Position numbers and translations under genes: made by a program
Part shown: in pieces, positions 17,267-27,577 of the stretch
Position numbering within the stretch: position 1 is the stretch's first letter
Layout: the number at the start of each line of letters is the position of its first letter
Notes under the pieces: model-generated
What the model was told of the DNA's origin: nothing
Seen by the model: only the letters and a program-made list of their open reading frames with translations
The model's database searches: none
DNA from: an uncultured Bacteroidota bacterium
GTDB taxonomy: Bacteria > Bacteroidota > Bacteroidia > Flavobacteriales > Flavobacteriaceae
Assembly (NCBI GenBank): GCA_902595555.1
Contig: CACJQM010000001.1
Span: 270,001 to 334,000, forward strand
Length of the DNA stretch: 64,000 bases
Direction: 5' to 3'

Positions 17267-19798
17267 TTAGCTAATCTTTATATCAAGAGATTCTGAATCT
17301 TTGATATGTGAAATTTCGATTTTATCACCTTTTTTAATTTCACCAGAAACAATTTTCTTTGCTAGTGGATCCTCTAGGTATTTTTGAATAGCTCTTTTTA
17401 TTGGTCTTGCTCCAAATTCTTTATCGAAACCTTTTACAGAGATAAATTTAAGAACCTTGCTATCAATTTTTATATCATAATCAATTTCTTTTAACCTTTG
17501 AACAAAGTTGTTTATTTCAATTTTGGCAATTTTCTCAATTTCTTTGGTTGTAAGTTGATTAAAGACAACTATTTCATCAATTCTATTTAAAAATTCGGGT
17601 GAGAATTTTTTACTTAAACTTTTCTTTAAAACTTCTGATGATAATTTATTCACATCTTTCTTCTTATAATCAGTATCAAAACCAACGCCAGTTCCAAATT
17701 CTTTTAACTTTCTTGTGCCTATATTGGAGGTCATTATTATAACCGTGTTTTTAAAATCTACTTTTCTTCCAACACTATCAGTTAAGTAACCATCATCCAA
17801 TACTTGTAATAACATATTGAAAACATCTGGGTGCGCCTTCTCAATTTCGTCTAACAAGACAACTGAATATGGTTTTCTTCTTACCCTTTCACTTAGTTGA
17901 CCACCTTCTTCATAACCTACATAGCCTGGAGGCGCTCCTATGAGTCTACTAACTGAAAATTTCTCCATATACTCACTCATATCTATTCTAATGAGTGAAT
18001 CTTTATTATTGAATAATTCTTCTCCAAGAGATTTAGCAAGTTGAGTTTTACCTATACCAGTTTGTCCAAGGAAAATGAATGATCCTATCGGTTTGTTAGG
18101 ATCTTTTAATCCGGTCTTATTTCTTTGAATTGCATTAACAACAGCATCAACTGCAGTATCTTGACCAATGATTTTATCCTTTATGCTCTTTTCTAAATTA
18201 AATTCTACAACATTTTCAGTCTGATCAATTTTTCTCAAGGGAACTCCAGATATTAAGGAAACAACTTCAATAATATTATCTTCAGAAACAACTTCTCTTC
18301 TTTTCTTTAATTCATCGTCCCACATTTTTTGTTGATCAAGTAATTCTTTTTCTATTTTCTTTTCATCGTCTCTAAGCCTAGCAGCTTCCTCATATTTTTG
18401 ATTTTTAACTACAGTATTCTTTTTATTTCTTACAGATTCCAACTTATTTTCAAGATCAACTATTTCTTGAGGCACATCCATATTAGTTATGTGAACTCTA
18501 GATCCTGCTTCATCCATTGCATCAATTGCTTTATCTGGAAGATTTCTGTCGTTTATGTATCTATCAGTTAGTTTTACACAAGCTTCAATTGCCTCATCAG
18601 TATATTTAACGTTATGATGGTCTTCATACTTATGTTTTATATCGTTCAATATTTCAACTGTTTCGGAAATTGATGTTGGTTCAACAATTATTTTTTGAAA
18701 CCTTCTCTCTAGTGCTCCGTCCTTTTCTATATATTTTCTATATTCATCCAAAGTTGTTGCACCAATACATTGAATTTCACCTCTAGCAAGAGCAGGCTTA
18801 AACATATTTGAAGCATCTAAGCTTCCCATTGCTCCACCTGCACCAACAATAGTGTGTATTTCATCAATAAATAGTATAATATCTTTGTTCTTTTCAATTT
18901 CATTCATCACTGCTTTCATTCTTTCTTCAAACTGTCCTCTATATTTTGTACCCGCTACAACACTTGCTAAGTCAAGCGATATTACACGTTTGTTATATAA
19001 AAGTCTTGAGACTTTTCTCTCTACAATCCTAAGTGCTAAACCTTCAGCAATTGCTGATTTACCAACCCCTGGTTCACCTATCAGAAGAGGGTTATTCTTC
19101 TTTCTTCTACTTAAAATTTGAGAAACTCTCTCAATTTCTTTATGTCTTCCTATGATGGGGTCAAGTTTACCTTCGCTGGCGAAATGTGTTAGATCTCTTC
19201 CAAAATTATCTAAAACAGGTGTTTTTGATTTCTTTGATTTATTTGATGTGGATTTAACATTAAATGGGTTTTCTTCAATTGGACTTTCTTCTTGTTCAGA
19301 ATCATCATCAAAGGTTTGCGATGATGTTATTTCATCAATATCATCTTTAGTTTCAGAGATTTGTTCTTTGAATTGATCTTTAACTATATCATAGCTCAAG
19401 TTTAATTTTTCTAAAAGCTTTGTGGTAGGATCATTTTCATTTCTTAATATACATAGTAATAAGTGAGCTGTATTTATGGAGTTTCCTTGGAATAACTTCG
19501 CCTCTAAAAAAGTTGTTTTCAAAGCTCTTTCAGCTTGTCTAGTAAGGTGTAAATTTTTTCTCAAGTTTTCCTCATAGTTCATTATTGGATTTGGAGGGCT
19601 AAGTATTTCAATCTTTTTTCTTAAAAAATCAAGATCTATATCTAATGAATTTAGAATTTTAATAGCTTTTCCACCTCCGTCTCTTAGTATTCCTAAAAGA
19701 AGGTGTTCAGTTCCAATAAAATCGTGTCCTAGTCTTATAGCTTCTTCTTTACTGTATGTTATAACATCCTTAACTCTTGATGAAAAATTATCGTCCAT
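17267..19798 (-). CDS. clpC: ATP-dependent Clp protease ATP-binding subunit ClpC
   Basis: An 843-residue class I Clp/Hsp100 unfoldase. Two Clp-N repeats (about 4-145) precede a first AAA+ domain with Walker A GEPGVGKS at 241-248. A UVR-like coiled motif (near 435-470, YEEAARLRDDEKKIEKEL) is the mark that separates ClpC from ClpA/ClpB. The second AAA+ domain has Walker A GQTGIGKT near 570 and DSVGRKVDFKNTVIIMTSN. It feeds unfolded substrates to ClpP in the cytoplasm. The gene diverges from gyrA, with a TAGGTTTG box 41 bases before the start codon. Confidence 0.93.
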   Translation of the reverse strand: MDDNFSSRVKDVITYSKEEAIRLGHDFIGTEHLLLGILRDGGGKAIKILNSLDIDLDFLRKKIEILSPPNPIMNYEENLRKNLHLTRQAERALKTTFLEAKLFQGNSINTAHLLLCILRNENDPTTKLLEKLNLSYDIVKDQFKEQISETKDDIDEITSSQTFDDDSEQEESPIEENPFNVKSTSNKSKKSKTPVLDNFGRDLTHFASEGKLDPIIGRHKEIERVSQILSRRKKNNPLLIGEPGVGKSAIAEGLALRIVERKVSRLLYNKRVISLDLASVVAGTKYRGQFEERMKAVMNEIEKNKDIILFIDEIHTIVGAGGAMGSLDASNMFKPALARGEIQCIGATTLDEYRKYIEKDGALERRFQKIIVEPTSISETVEILNDIKHKYEDHHNVKYTDEAIEACVKLTDRYINDRNLPDKAIDAMDEAGSRVHITNMDVPQEIVDLENKLESVRNKKNTVVKNQKYEEAARLRDDEKKIEKELLDQQKMWDDELKKRREVVSEDNIIEVVSLISGVPLRKIDQTENVVEFNLEKSIKDKIIGQDTAVDAVVNAIQRNKTGLKDPNKPIGSFIFLGQTGIGKTQLAKSLGEELFNNKDSLIRIDMSEYMEKFSVSRLIGAPPGYVGYEEGGQLSERVRRKPYSVVLLDEIEKAHPDVFNMLLQVLDDGYLTDSVGRKVDFKNTVIIMTSNIGTRKLKEFGTGVGFDTDYKKKDVNKLSSEVLKKSLSKKFSPEFLNRIDEIVVFNQLTTKEIEKIAKIEINNFVQRLKEIDYDIKIDSKVLKFISVKGFDKEFGARPIKRAIQKYLEDPLAKKIVSGEIKKGDKIEISHIKDSESLDIKIS

Positions 19799-19838
19799 AT
19801 CGTAAAAATAATAATTAAAATATTAAACCAACAAAAAT

Positions 19839-19846
19839 CAAACCTA
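19839..19846 (-). promoter_or_regulatory. Candidate -7 promoter box for clpC
   Basis: The minus strand reads TAGGTTTG, matching TAnnTTTG, and ends 40 bases before the clpC start. It lies in the 154-base divergent region shared with gyrA. No obvious TTTG is seen at -33. Confidence 0.35.
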
Positions 19847-19952
19847 TTCTTAAAAACATCATGAAAATGTTAATAAGTTTATAAAAATCTAGACCATTTA
19901 AATTTAATCTTTTTTCTCATATGAGTATCTTTATAAACTAGAAAAAATTACT

Positions 19953-22448
19953 ATGGCAGAAGGTGAAAAATTAATTCCAATAAATATTGAAGAAGCTATG
20001 AAATCCGCTTACATTGATTATTCAATGTCAGTGATAGTTTCAAGAGCACTTCCTGACGTTAGAGACGGTTTAAAACCAGTTCACAGAAGAGTTCTTTTTG
20101 GAATGAGTGAGTTAGGTTTGAGATCAAATAGTAAGTATAAAAAATCAGCCTTCATTGTTGGTGAGGTTTTAGGAAAATATCACCCTCATGGTGATAGCTC
20201 TGTCTATGATACAATGGTTAGAATGGCCCAAGAGTGGAGTCTAAGATATATGTTAGTCGATGGTCAAGGTAATTTTGGATCAATTGATGGTGATAGCCCA
20301 GCTGCAATGAGATACACAGAGGCCAGACTTAAGAAGATTTCTGAGGAGATGGTTGAGGATCTTGATAAAGATACTGTTGATTTTCAACTGAATTATGATG
20401 ATTCCATAAAGGAACCTACCGTTCTGCCAACTAAAATTCCTAGCTTACTTGTCAATGGTGCTTCAGGGATTGCAGTTGGTATGGCTACTAATATGCCTCC
20501 ACATAACTTATCCGAAGTAATTGATGGTACAGTTGCTTATATCGATGATAATAATATTGAAATAGATGAGCTTATAAAGCATGTTAAAGCTCCTGATTTT
20601 CCAACGGGTGGTGTTATTTATGGTTATGATGGTGTAAAAAATGCCTTTGAGACTGGAAGAGGTAAAGTTGTTATGAGAGGTAAAGCATCATTTGAAGAAG
20701 TAAATGGTCGTGAATGTATAATAGTTAGTGAAATTCCTTACCAGGTCAACAAAGCAGATATGATTCAAAGAACTGCTGAGCTTATAAATGATAAAAAAAT
20801 TGAAGGTATTTCAAATATTAGAGATGAATCCGACAGGAAGGGAATGAGAATAGTTTATATCCTTAAAAGAGATGCTATCCCAAACATTGTATTAAATACA
20901 CTCTACAAATATACAGCTCTTCAATCATCATTCAGTGTAAATAATATTGCTTTAGTAAAAGGTAGACCAAAGCTTCTTAACCTAAAGGAGATGATTAAAT
21001 ACTTCGTTGAACATAGACATGATGTTGTAGTACGAAGAACAAAATATGATTTAAAAAAGGCAGAAGAAAGAGCTCATATCCTTGATGGATTGATAGTAGC
21101 ATCTGATAATATTGATAAAGTTATCGAAATAATAAAAAAATCTTCCAATGCAGATGATGCCAGAAAAAATTTAATAAAAGAATATGATTTATCAGAAGTT
21201 CAAGCGAAGGCAATTGTTGAAATGAGATTAAGACAATTAACTGGATTAGAACAGGATAAATTAAGAGATGAATACAATGGATTACTAGAACTCATTAAAG
21301 ATTTAAAAAATATTCTTGAGGATAAAGACCGAAGAATGTCGATTATTAAAGATGAGCTTATTGAAATTAAAGAAAAACATGGTGATGAAAGAAGATCTGT
21401 TATTGAGTTTTCTGGTGGAGAGCTTAGTATTGAAGATATGATTCCAGATGAGAAAGTGGTGTTGACTATATCACATGCTGGATATATTAAAAGAACTCCT
21501 TTAGCAGAATACAAAACACAACATAGAGGTGGCGTTGGCCAAAAAGGCTCAACGACTAGGAGTGAGGACTTCTTGGAGTATTTATTTGTTGGAACAAATC
21601 ATCAGTATATGCTTTTCTTTACCCAAAAAGGTAAATGCTTTTGGATGAGGGTTTTTGAAATCCCTGAAGGCAGTAAGCTTTCTAAAGGAAGAGCAATTCA
21701 AAACTTAATTAATATTGAACCTGATGACAAGGTAAAAGCATTTATATGTACTCAAGATCTTAAAGATGAGGATTACATTAATAATCATTTTGTGATAATG
21801 TGTACTAAGAAAGGTCAAGTTAAAAAAACATCACTGGAACAATATTCTAGACCTAGATCTAATGGTATTAATGCTATTACGATAAAGGAAGGGGATGAGC
21901 TATTAGAAGCCAAATTAACAACCGGAAATTCACAAATTTTAATGTCTGTCAAATCTGGTAAGTGTATTAGGTTCGAGGAAAGTAAAACAAGACCCATGGG
22001 TAGGAATGCATCTGGTGTAAGAGGTGTAAGGCTCAAAGATGATAATGATGAGGTTGTTGGAATGCTATCTGTTAATGATATGGATAGTGATATTTTAGTT
22101 GTTTCAGAAAATGGGTACGGAAAAAGATCAAAACTAGATGACTATAGAATCACAAATAGAGGAGGAAAGGGAGTTAAAACAATTTCTATAACTGATAAAA
22201 CTGGAAATCTAGTTTCTATTAAAAATGTTGCTGATGGAGATGATTTAATGATTATTAACAAATCAGGAATTGCAATCAGAATGGAAGTCAATTCTCTAAG
22301 AGTTATGGGTAGGGCAACTCAAGGTGTGAAATTAATTAATTTAAAAGATGGTGATTCAATTGCTGCAGTAGCAAAAGTTGTACTTGATGATGAAGAAGTT
22401 CAAGATATTGATGATATTGAAGTTGTTGATGATGATCAAATAAATTAA
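19953..22448 (+). CDS. gyrA: DNA gyrase subunit A
   Basis: An 831-residue GyrA. The catalytic tyrosine is Tyr121 in AMRYTEARL, and the quinolone-determining region reads [10 protein letters not shown] with Ser82 and Asp86 at the positions equivalent to E. coli Ser83 and Asp87, so it is of the quinolone-sensitive type. The C-terminal beta-pinwheel (from about 500) has the repeated strands typical of GyrA, including a GyrA-box-like HRGGVGQKG, and an acidic tail ([18 protein letters not shown]). With GyrB it introduces negative supercoils using ATP. A TATCTTTA sequence lies 19 bases upstream of the start. Confidence 0.96.
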   Translation: MAEGEKLIPINIEEAMKSAYIDYSMSVIVSRALPDVRDGLKPVHRRVLFGMSELGLRSNSKYKKSAFIVGEVLGKYHPHGDSSVYDTMVRMAQEWSLRYMLVDGQGNFGSIDGDSPAAMRYTEARLKKISEEMVEDLDKDTVDFQLNYDDSIKEPTVLPTKIPSLLVNGASGIAVGMATNMPPHNLSEVIDGTVAYIDDNNIEIDELIKHVKAPDFPTGGVIYGYDGVKNAFETGRGKVVMRGKASFEEVNGRECIIVSEIPYQVNKADMIQRTAELINDKKIEGISNIRDESDRKGMRIVYILKRDAIPNIVLNTLYKYTALQSSFSVNNIALVKGRPKLLNLKEMIKYFVEHRHDVVVRRTKYDLKKAEERAHILDGLIVASDNIDKVIEIIKKSSNADDARKNLIKEYDLSEVQAKAIVEMRLRQLTGLEQDKLRDEYNGLLELIKDLKNILEDKDRRMSIIKDELIEIKEKHGDERRSVIEFSGGELSIEDMIPDEKVVLTISHAGYIKRTPLAEYKTQHRGGVGQKGSTTRSEDFLEYLFVGTNHQYMLFFTQKGKCFWMRVFEIPEGSKLSKGRAIQNLINIEPDDKVKAFICTQDLKDEDYINNHFVIMCTKKGQVKKTSLEQYSRPRSNGINAITIKEGDELLEAKLTTGNSQILMSVKSGKCIRFEESKTRPMGRNASGVRGVRLKDDNDEVVGMLSVNDMDSDILVVSENGYGKRSKLDDYRITNRGGKGVKTISITDKTGNLVSIKNVADGDDLMIINKSGIAIRMEVNSLRVMGRATQGVKLINLKDGDSIAAVAKVVLDDEEVQDIDDIEVVDDDQIN

Positions 22449-22468
22449 TACATTTAGAAAAAAAAATT

Positions 22469-23755
22469 ATGAGAAATATTGTTTGTATTGCATTAACTGC
22501 TTTATGTTTTAATGTTCATGCTCAAAAAAAGGAACTCAGAAAAATCGATAAGCTTGTATTAGAATCTTTTTGGGAAGAAGCTAAAGATGAATTGGAGACT
22601 TCTAAATCTTTAATCCTATCATCAGAAGACAAGTATAAGGCTCAATTTTATTTTTACGATGCAAAAGTAAGTAACGAGCTTAAGGATTTTAAAAATGCAA
22701 TCAACTCATTAAATAACCTAAATAAACTTAATCCTAATTCAAATCTTCCTACAAAATTAGAACTTGAATACTCAAATTTAGGTATTGTAATATCCAATTC
22801 CGTAGTTAATTCTGCCGTAACAGATAATCAAAACAGTAATTTTTTAGATGCTGCAGAAAAACTTATAATGGCTTATGAAATGGATATGGACAAAAATATT
22901 GATTATTTATATTTTGCTGCCGGAAGTGCAGTCAACGGAAAAGATTATGATTTGTCTCTTGAATATTATGTGAAATTAAAAAATATGGGCTATACAGGAA
23001 TAGTTGATGAGTATTTTGTTACAAATAATGAGACAGGAGTAGAGGAAAAGGTTTCTCAAACAGAATATGATTTATTGAAAAGCTCAAAGGATTATTCAAA
23101 TCCAAGAATTGGACAAACAGAATCTAGATTTCCTGAAATTGTAAAAAATATTGCATTGATTTATGTACAACAAGGTAAAAATGATTTAGCTGAAGCTGCA
23201 ATTAAAGAAGCAAGAGAAATTCAACCTGATGATGTAAGTTTATTACTAAACGAGGCTGATTTATACATTAGAATCAGTAATAACTCTGATAATGATGAAG
23301 ATAGACTTCTTTACAGAAATAAATTTAAAACTTTGATGGAAAAAGCCATAGAACTCGACCCTGATAACGGTATTTTGTATTATAATCTTGGTGTTATATA
23401 TGCAGAGCAAGGTGAGTTAGCTCTTGCTAAAGAAAAATATTTTCAAGCCATAAAGCTTATTCCAGACTATGTAGATGCATATTTAAATTTAGTATCAGTC
23501 ATTCTTGAAGATGAAGTTTCCATTGTCGACGAAATGAATAGTTTAGGAACTTCCAAAAAAGATAATTTAAGATATGATGAGCTCAAGGTTAAGCGTGAGG
23601 ATTTATACAGGGAATGTGTGCCCCTTCTAGAGGAACTATTAAATGTTTCACCAACTAATATAGATGCTCTAAATACTCTTAAAAATATATATGGAGTTCT
23701 AGGCAATAATGAAGCTTTTATGAAGATAAAAGCTAAAATTGAAGAATTACAATAA
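22469..23755 (+). CDS. Exported tetratricopeptide-repeat protein
   Basis: A 428-residue protein with a signal peptide (1-18, ending VHAQ) and several TPR motifs. The best are around 227-250 (ALIYVQQGKNDLAEAAIKEA), 290-330 (GILYYNLGVIYAEQGELALA) and near the C terminus. TPRs make protein-protein contacts; no enzyme domain is visible. It starts 20 bases after gyrA and is probably co-transcribed; a TPR protein after gyrA is a recurrent flavobacterial arrangement. Likely periplasmic, partner unknown. The convergent NlpC/P60 gene ends 4 bases away. Confidence 0.8.
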   Translation: MRNIVCIALTALCFNVHAQKKELRKIDKLVLESFWEEAKDELETSKSLILSSEDKYKAQFYFYDAKVSNELKDFKNAINSLNNLNKLNPNSNLPTKLELEYSNLGIVISNSVVNSAVTDNQNSNFLDAAEKLIMAYEMDMDKNIDYLYFAAGSAVNGKDYDLSLEYYVKLKNMGYTGIVDEYFVTNNETGVEEKVSQTEYDLLKSSKDYSNPRIGQTESRFPEIVKNIALIYVQQGKNDLAEAAIKEAREIQPDDVSLLLNEADLYIRISNNSDNDEDRLLYRNKFKTLMEKAIELDPDNGILYYNLGVIYAEQGELALAKEKYFQAIKLIPDYVDAYLNLVSVILEDEVSIVDEMNSLGTSKKDNLRYDELKVKREDLYRECVPLLEELLNVSPTNIDALNTLKNIYGVLGNNEAFMKIKAKIEELQ

Positions 23756-23759
23756 TTTT

Positions 23760-24482
23760 TTAGTTAACTCTTTTTACTTTCTGAAGAATATGAGTTATTC
23801 TTTTTTCTTCGTTGTTATAAATTCCTTCGGAAGTCAATTTATCTATCCTAACAACACCATAAGCATGAACAATTTTTGTATTGTCAATTAATATCCCTAC
23901 ATGAGTTATTTTTTTAGGACTTTTTCCAAAAAATGCTAAGTCACCAAGTTTAAAATCTGAATCAATTTCTTTTCCATATTTATATTGATCGCAAGCGTCA
24001 CGTGGTAATATTATATTAATTGTTTTGAATACGGATTGTACAAGACCGGAACAATCGGCACCAAATTTAGTTTTGCCACCCCATAGGTATGGTGTATTTA
24101 AAAATGATTTTATAACTTTTATTATAGATCTAGATGTATTAGTTTTTTTATAACTGTATTTGAGAAATTTTGCCGTACTAATTAAGCTTCCGGTTGGAAC
24201 AGTAATTTTAAAATTAGAATTTACTAATACCATTTCACCGGTAGCAAATTCATTCTGTTTTTTTGATAATAGATTATAATCCTTTTTTTGAATCTTTTGG
24301 AAGTGTAAATTTCTAATCCAACCTTTATAATCATCAAGATTACTTCTTATTAAACTCCAATTATCTTTTACTTCTATTATTGAAATGATTTCACCAAAAA
24401 ACAATTGATTTATCATTTCAGATTTTGCATTATTTTTCTTTCTAACAGGAACAATATTTATACTTACTAAACCATATTCCAT
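23760..24482 (-). CDS. C40 family (NlpC/P60) peptidoglycan endopeptidase
   Basis: A 240-residue protein with two SH3-like domains (about 1-60 and 75-110) and a C-terminal NlpC/P60 domain with Cys144 in FGADCSG, His194 in THVGI and His206 in IVHAYG as catalytic triad members. Such enzymes cut the gamma-D-Glu to diamino acid bond of peptidoglycan stems. I chose the ATG at 24482 (MEYGLVSINIVPVR) because the family begins this way; the longer frame from 24524 adds a spurious hydrophobic stretch. With this start no signal peptide is evident, a common feature of these bacteroidotal enzymes that may act on imported muropeptides. A TAATTTTG box lies 6 bases before the start. Confidence 0.87.
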   Translation of the reverse strand: MEYGLVSINIVPVRKKNNAKSEMINQLFFGEIISIIEVKDNWSLIRSNLDDYKGWIRNLHFQKIQKKDYNLLSKKQNEFATGEMVLVNSNFKITVPTGSLISTAKFLKYSYKKTNTSRSIIKVIKSFLNTPYLWGGKTKFGADCSGLVQSVFKTINIILPRDACDQYKYGKEIDSDFKLGDLAFFGKSPKKITHVGILIDNTKIVHAYGVVRIDKLTSEGIYNNEEKRITHILQKVKRVN

Positions 24483-24546
24483 AATCCTCAAAATTAATTT
24501 AAAAAAAATAAAAAACTTATTCAAGCATATTTTTTAAATTTAACCT

Positions 24547-25917
24547 GTGATTGTTGAACAATTTTACACTTCCTGTTTATCTCAAGCTTCATACTACATT
24601 GAATGTTCAGGAGAGGTCGCTATTATTGATCCAAGCAGAGAAGTTGATCATTTTATTGAAAAAGCTAGTTCAACAAATTCTAAAATAAAATATATTTTTC
24701 AAACCCATTTTCATGCAGATTTTGTTAGTGGTCACCTTACACTATCAAAGCTTACTGACGCTCCCATTGTATATGGTCCAAACGCTGATCCATCATATGA
24801 ATGTATAATTTCCAAAGACGGTGATAATTTTAGATTAGGTGATTGCAATATAAAGGTGATTCACACTCCGGGACATACATTAGAAAGTACATCATATTTA
24901 CTTATTGATAAATACAATAAACAACATTCAATTTTTACAGGTGACACATTGTTTCTAGGTGATGTAGGTATACCAGACGTTGCCCAGAGATATAAAGGAA
25001 TGAGTAAAGAAGATTTAGCAGGAGTTTTATATGATTCTATAAATAATAAAATAAAACCTTTAAATGATGATATTACAGTATATCCTGGACATGGAGCTGG
25101 ATCTGCATGTGGAAAAAGTATGATGAAGGAAACTGTAGATTCATTATCAAATCAAAAAATAATCAACTATTCACTTAATGGGACTTTTACAAAAACCGAA
25201 TTTATAAGAGAGTTAACTAATGATCTTCCTGAACCACCAGCTTATTTTCCTGCAAATGTTAAATTAAACCAGGAAGGGTATGATGATTTAAGTGTTGTAA
25301 TGAATAATTCATTAAATCTTATCTCGCCCGATGAATATAAAGAGTTTATCAAAAGTGATGATATTACTATTCTGGATACCAGAGATTCTGATGATTTTGT
25401 GAAATATCATTTACCAAATTCAATTTTTATTGGTTTAAATGGGCGTTTTGCTCCATGGGTAGGTGAAATTTTGAAAGATGTAAACACACAAATAATATTT
25501 GTATGTAGTAGTGGTAAAGAAAAAGAAGTTGTTATGAGATTAGCTAGAATTGGTTTTGATAAGTGTATGGGGTATATCAATATTGATAATGAGGATCAAA
25601 TTTTATCATTCTCAGAACCTAACTCTCTTAAATGTGTTAATCCATCTGATTTTATAAAATCAGATGAAAATTCTAATGTTATAGATGTGAGAACCAAAAA
25701 TGAATTTAATAATGGCACTTATAAGGCGTCTCAAAACATACCATTAAGTACAATTGGGCAAGAAATAGATAATATTTCTGATAATTCATATGTTTTTTGT
25801 GCTGGTGGATACAGAAGTGTAATTGCTTGCTCTATTCTTATGAAGAATGGGAAAAAAGATTTAATTAATGTTCTTGAGGGTTACTCAGGAATTAATAAAC
25901 AAATTGAATCACAATAA
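24547..25917 (+). CDS. MBL-fold persulfide dioxygenase-like protein with two rhodanese domains
   Basis: A 456-residue protein with GTG start. The first 245 or so residues are an ETHE1-like metallo-beta-lactamase domain with THFHADFVSGH (53-63), HTPGHT and TGDTLFLGDVG metal-binding motifs. Two rhodanese domains follow: the first with Cys in FVCSSGKEKE, the second with Cys in VFCAGGYRS. ETHE1-type enzymes oxidise glutathione or other low-molecular persulfides to sulfite using iron and oxygen, and rhodaneses move sulfane sulfur; the fusion suggests sulfide detoxification in the cytoplasm. It overlaps the downstream exported rhodanese by 1 base. Confidence 0.88.
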   Translation: MIVEQFYTSCLSQASYYIECSGEVAIIDPSREVDHFIEKASSTNSKIKYIFQTHFHADFVSGHLTLSKLTDAPIVYGPNADPSYECIISKDGDNFRLGDCNIKVIHTPGHTLESTSYLLIDKYNKQHSIFTGDTLFLGDVGIPDVAQRYKGMSKEDLAGVLYDSINNKIKPLNDDITVYPGHGAGSACGKSMMKETVDSLSNQKIINYSLNGTFTKTEFIRELTNDLPEPPAYFPANVKLNQEGYDDLSVVMNNSLNLISPDEYKEFIKSDDITILDTRDSDDFVKYHLPNSIFIGLNGRFAPWVGEILKDVNTQIIFVCSSGKEKEVVMRLARIGFDKCMGYINIDNEDQILSFSEPNSLKCVNPSDFIKSDENSNVIDVRTKNEFNNGTYKASQNIPLSTIGQEIDNISDNSYVFCAGGYRSVIACSILMKNGKKDLINVLEGYSGINKQIESQ

Positions 25918-26297
25918 TGAGATTAATTTATTTCATAATTATAATTTCACTTTCACTACATTCTCAAAATGAAATCAAATCTATCGATTTTGATGAGTTC
26001 TCATTTTTATCAAAATCTAAAGACTTTTTAATTGTTGATGTTAGAACACCGGAGGAACATAAAATTAGTAGAATCAACAATTCTATTAATATTAATTTTT
26101 ATGATGAAAAATTTATCAATATGTTCAAAAAGATAGATTATGATAAACATGTACTAATTTATTGTAGATCGGGAAGAAGAAGTCTTGAAGCAGTCAAAAT
26201 ATTGACTGATGAAGGATTTAGTAAATTATATGACTTAAAAGGAGGTATTTTGGCTTTGGATAAATTAAATATTGATTTTGGTTCCCTCGATGACTAA
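25917..26297 (+). CDS. Exported single-domain rhodanese
   Basis: A 126-residue protein with a signal peptide (1-17, ending LHSQN) and one rhodanese domain with active-site Cys83 in IYCRSGRRS and the entry motif LIVDVRTPEEH. It could transfer sulfane sulfur in the periplasm. Stop and start overlap (TAATGA) with the persulfide dioxygenase gene, so the two form a sulfur-handling operon acting on either side of the inner membrane. Its 3' end overlaps the convergent methyltransferase by 33 bases. Confidence 0.88.
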   Translation: MRLIYFIIIISLSLHSQNEIKSIDFDEFSFLSKSKDFLIVDVRTPEEHKISRINNSININFYDEKFINMFKKIDYDKHVLIYCRSGRRSLEAVKILTDEGFSKLYDLKGGILALDKLNIDFGSLDD

Positions 26298-26882
26298 AGT
26301 TCCTTTCCAACTTCCAGAGCTACAAAACTGATATTTTTTTACATCACTAAAACCAGATTCTGTAAAAAGTTTTTCCCATTCATTTATTTTCATGAGATTC
26401 ATTATTGAAACACCAGTTTTTTCTTGCCAGTCGTGACAATCAGGATTTTCGTAATAAAAATCAATTCCCATCACAAATTTCCCATTTTTTTTTAACCAAT
26501 TATTAAAAATATTTCTAAGAACATTTAGTGGATTTTCAAAATAATATAAAACCTCCATTGATATCACGGCATCTACTTTATTTACAGGTTTCCATTTCAA
26601 CAAATCACCATGAAAATATTGATTATTTGAATCCAGTTTTTTTGCTTTTTTAATCATCAAATTAGATCCATCTATTCCTGTAGAACTTTTGCAATTAGGG
26701 TGTTTCCCTATATATCTAACAGCCCATCCATTCCCACAACCAGCGTCAATAATCGAAAATTTTCCTTTTGAGTTGACTATAATATCAAACATTTTTGAGA
26801 CAGATTCAAAGTGATTCTTTTCCATACCATCATCCTTCCCATTCCTAACCCAATTAGAGAAGGTTTCTATAGGTGTCTTCAT
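26265..26882 (-). CDS. Class I SAM-dependent methyltransferase
   Basis: A 205-residue methyltransferase with motif I IIDAGCGNGWAVRYIG, acidic motif II TGIDGSN, and the post-motif DAVISMEVLYYFENP characteristic of small-molecule methyltransferases. I chose the ATG at 26882 because the longer frame from 26936 lies inside the upstream membrane gene and reads as that gene's hydrophobic tail. The substrate cannot be named. It starts 1 base after the YwaF-like gene stop, at the end of a leftward unit headed by the sulfatase and GH2 genes. Confidence 0.82.
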   Translation of the reverse strand: MKTPIETFSNWVRNGKDDGMEKNHFESVSKMFDIIVNSKGKFSIIDAGCGNGWAVRYIGKHPNCKSSTGIDGSNLMIKKAKKLDSNNQYFHGDLLKWKPVNKVDAVISMEVLYYFENPLNVLRNIFNNWLKKNGKFVMGIDFYYENPDCHDWQEKTGVSIMNLMKINEWEKLFTESGFSDVKKYQFCSSGSWKGTLVIEGTKINI

Positions 26883-26883
26883 A

Positions 26884-27576
26884 TCAGGCTTTCTTTCTTG
26901 TTGTAATAACGTAAGTAGTGTAAGTAAAAATAACAATTATAAACTCCCAGTAAATAACATAATATGGCCATTCTCCAATAATAAGTGGATTATTAACATT
27001 AGGAGGGTAGGCTAAATACATGTAATTAGAATCAATTTGAAAATTCAATGGCATAACAATCATAAGCACAACATTCAAATATAAAACTACTCTAAGCCAT
27101 GAAAACTTAGTTATTTCATAATTTAAATAATTATACATGAATATCGGAAGTAAAATAATACCAGCATGGCTAAAATGATATTCAATGTACTCATAATTAG
27201 ATCCGTCAAAATTATTTATTTGTGGAGTTAAAAAAGCTTGAATTCCACCAATGATTCCCGCATAAAATAAGAATTCAAACAAAACTTTATTCTTTTTAGT
27301 AAATAGAATAAAACAAGCAATAAGATTTGAAATTCCACATAAGTGCAAGGGTAAATTCTCTGAAATATTCCAATATCCATTAGCAATATTTCTAGCATGA
27401 CCAGTAACTGTGGTTATTATTAATAAAATTGCAATTGATTTAGCTAGATAAAGTCTCTGTTTATATGATAACTGTCGTCCAATGAATAGGACCAGTAAAA
27501 TATATAATAATGAAACTATAGTGTTTCTAACCCATTCATTGGAAAGAAAATCAATTACATAGTTTTCCGTATTCAC
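26884..27576 (-). CDS. TIGR02206 (YwaF) family membrane protein
   Basis: A 230-residue integral membrane protein with about six to seven helices. The conserved family segment is NLPLHLCGISNLIACFILF (after helix 3), with HFSHAGIILLPIF later; these match the YwaF/TIGR02206 group, whose function is unknown. It begins 1 base after the GH2 gene stop and ends 1 base before the methyltransferase start, so all are likely co-transcribed with the sulfatase and GH2. Confidence 0.8.
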   Translation of the reverse strand: MNTENYVIDFLSNEWVRNTIVSLLYILLVLFIGRQLSYKQRLYLAKSIAILLIITTVTGHARNIANGYWNISENLPLHLCGISNLIACFILFTKKNKVLFEFLFYAGIIGGIQAFLTPQINNFDGSNYEYIEYHFSHAGIILLPIFMYNYLNYEITKFSWLRVVLYLNVVLMIVMPLNFQIDSNYMYLAYPPNVNNPLIIGEWPYYVIYWEFIIVIFTYTTYVITTRKKA

Positions 27577-27577
27577 T

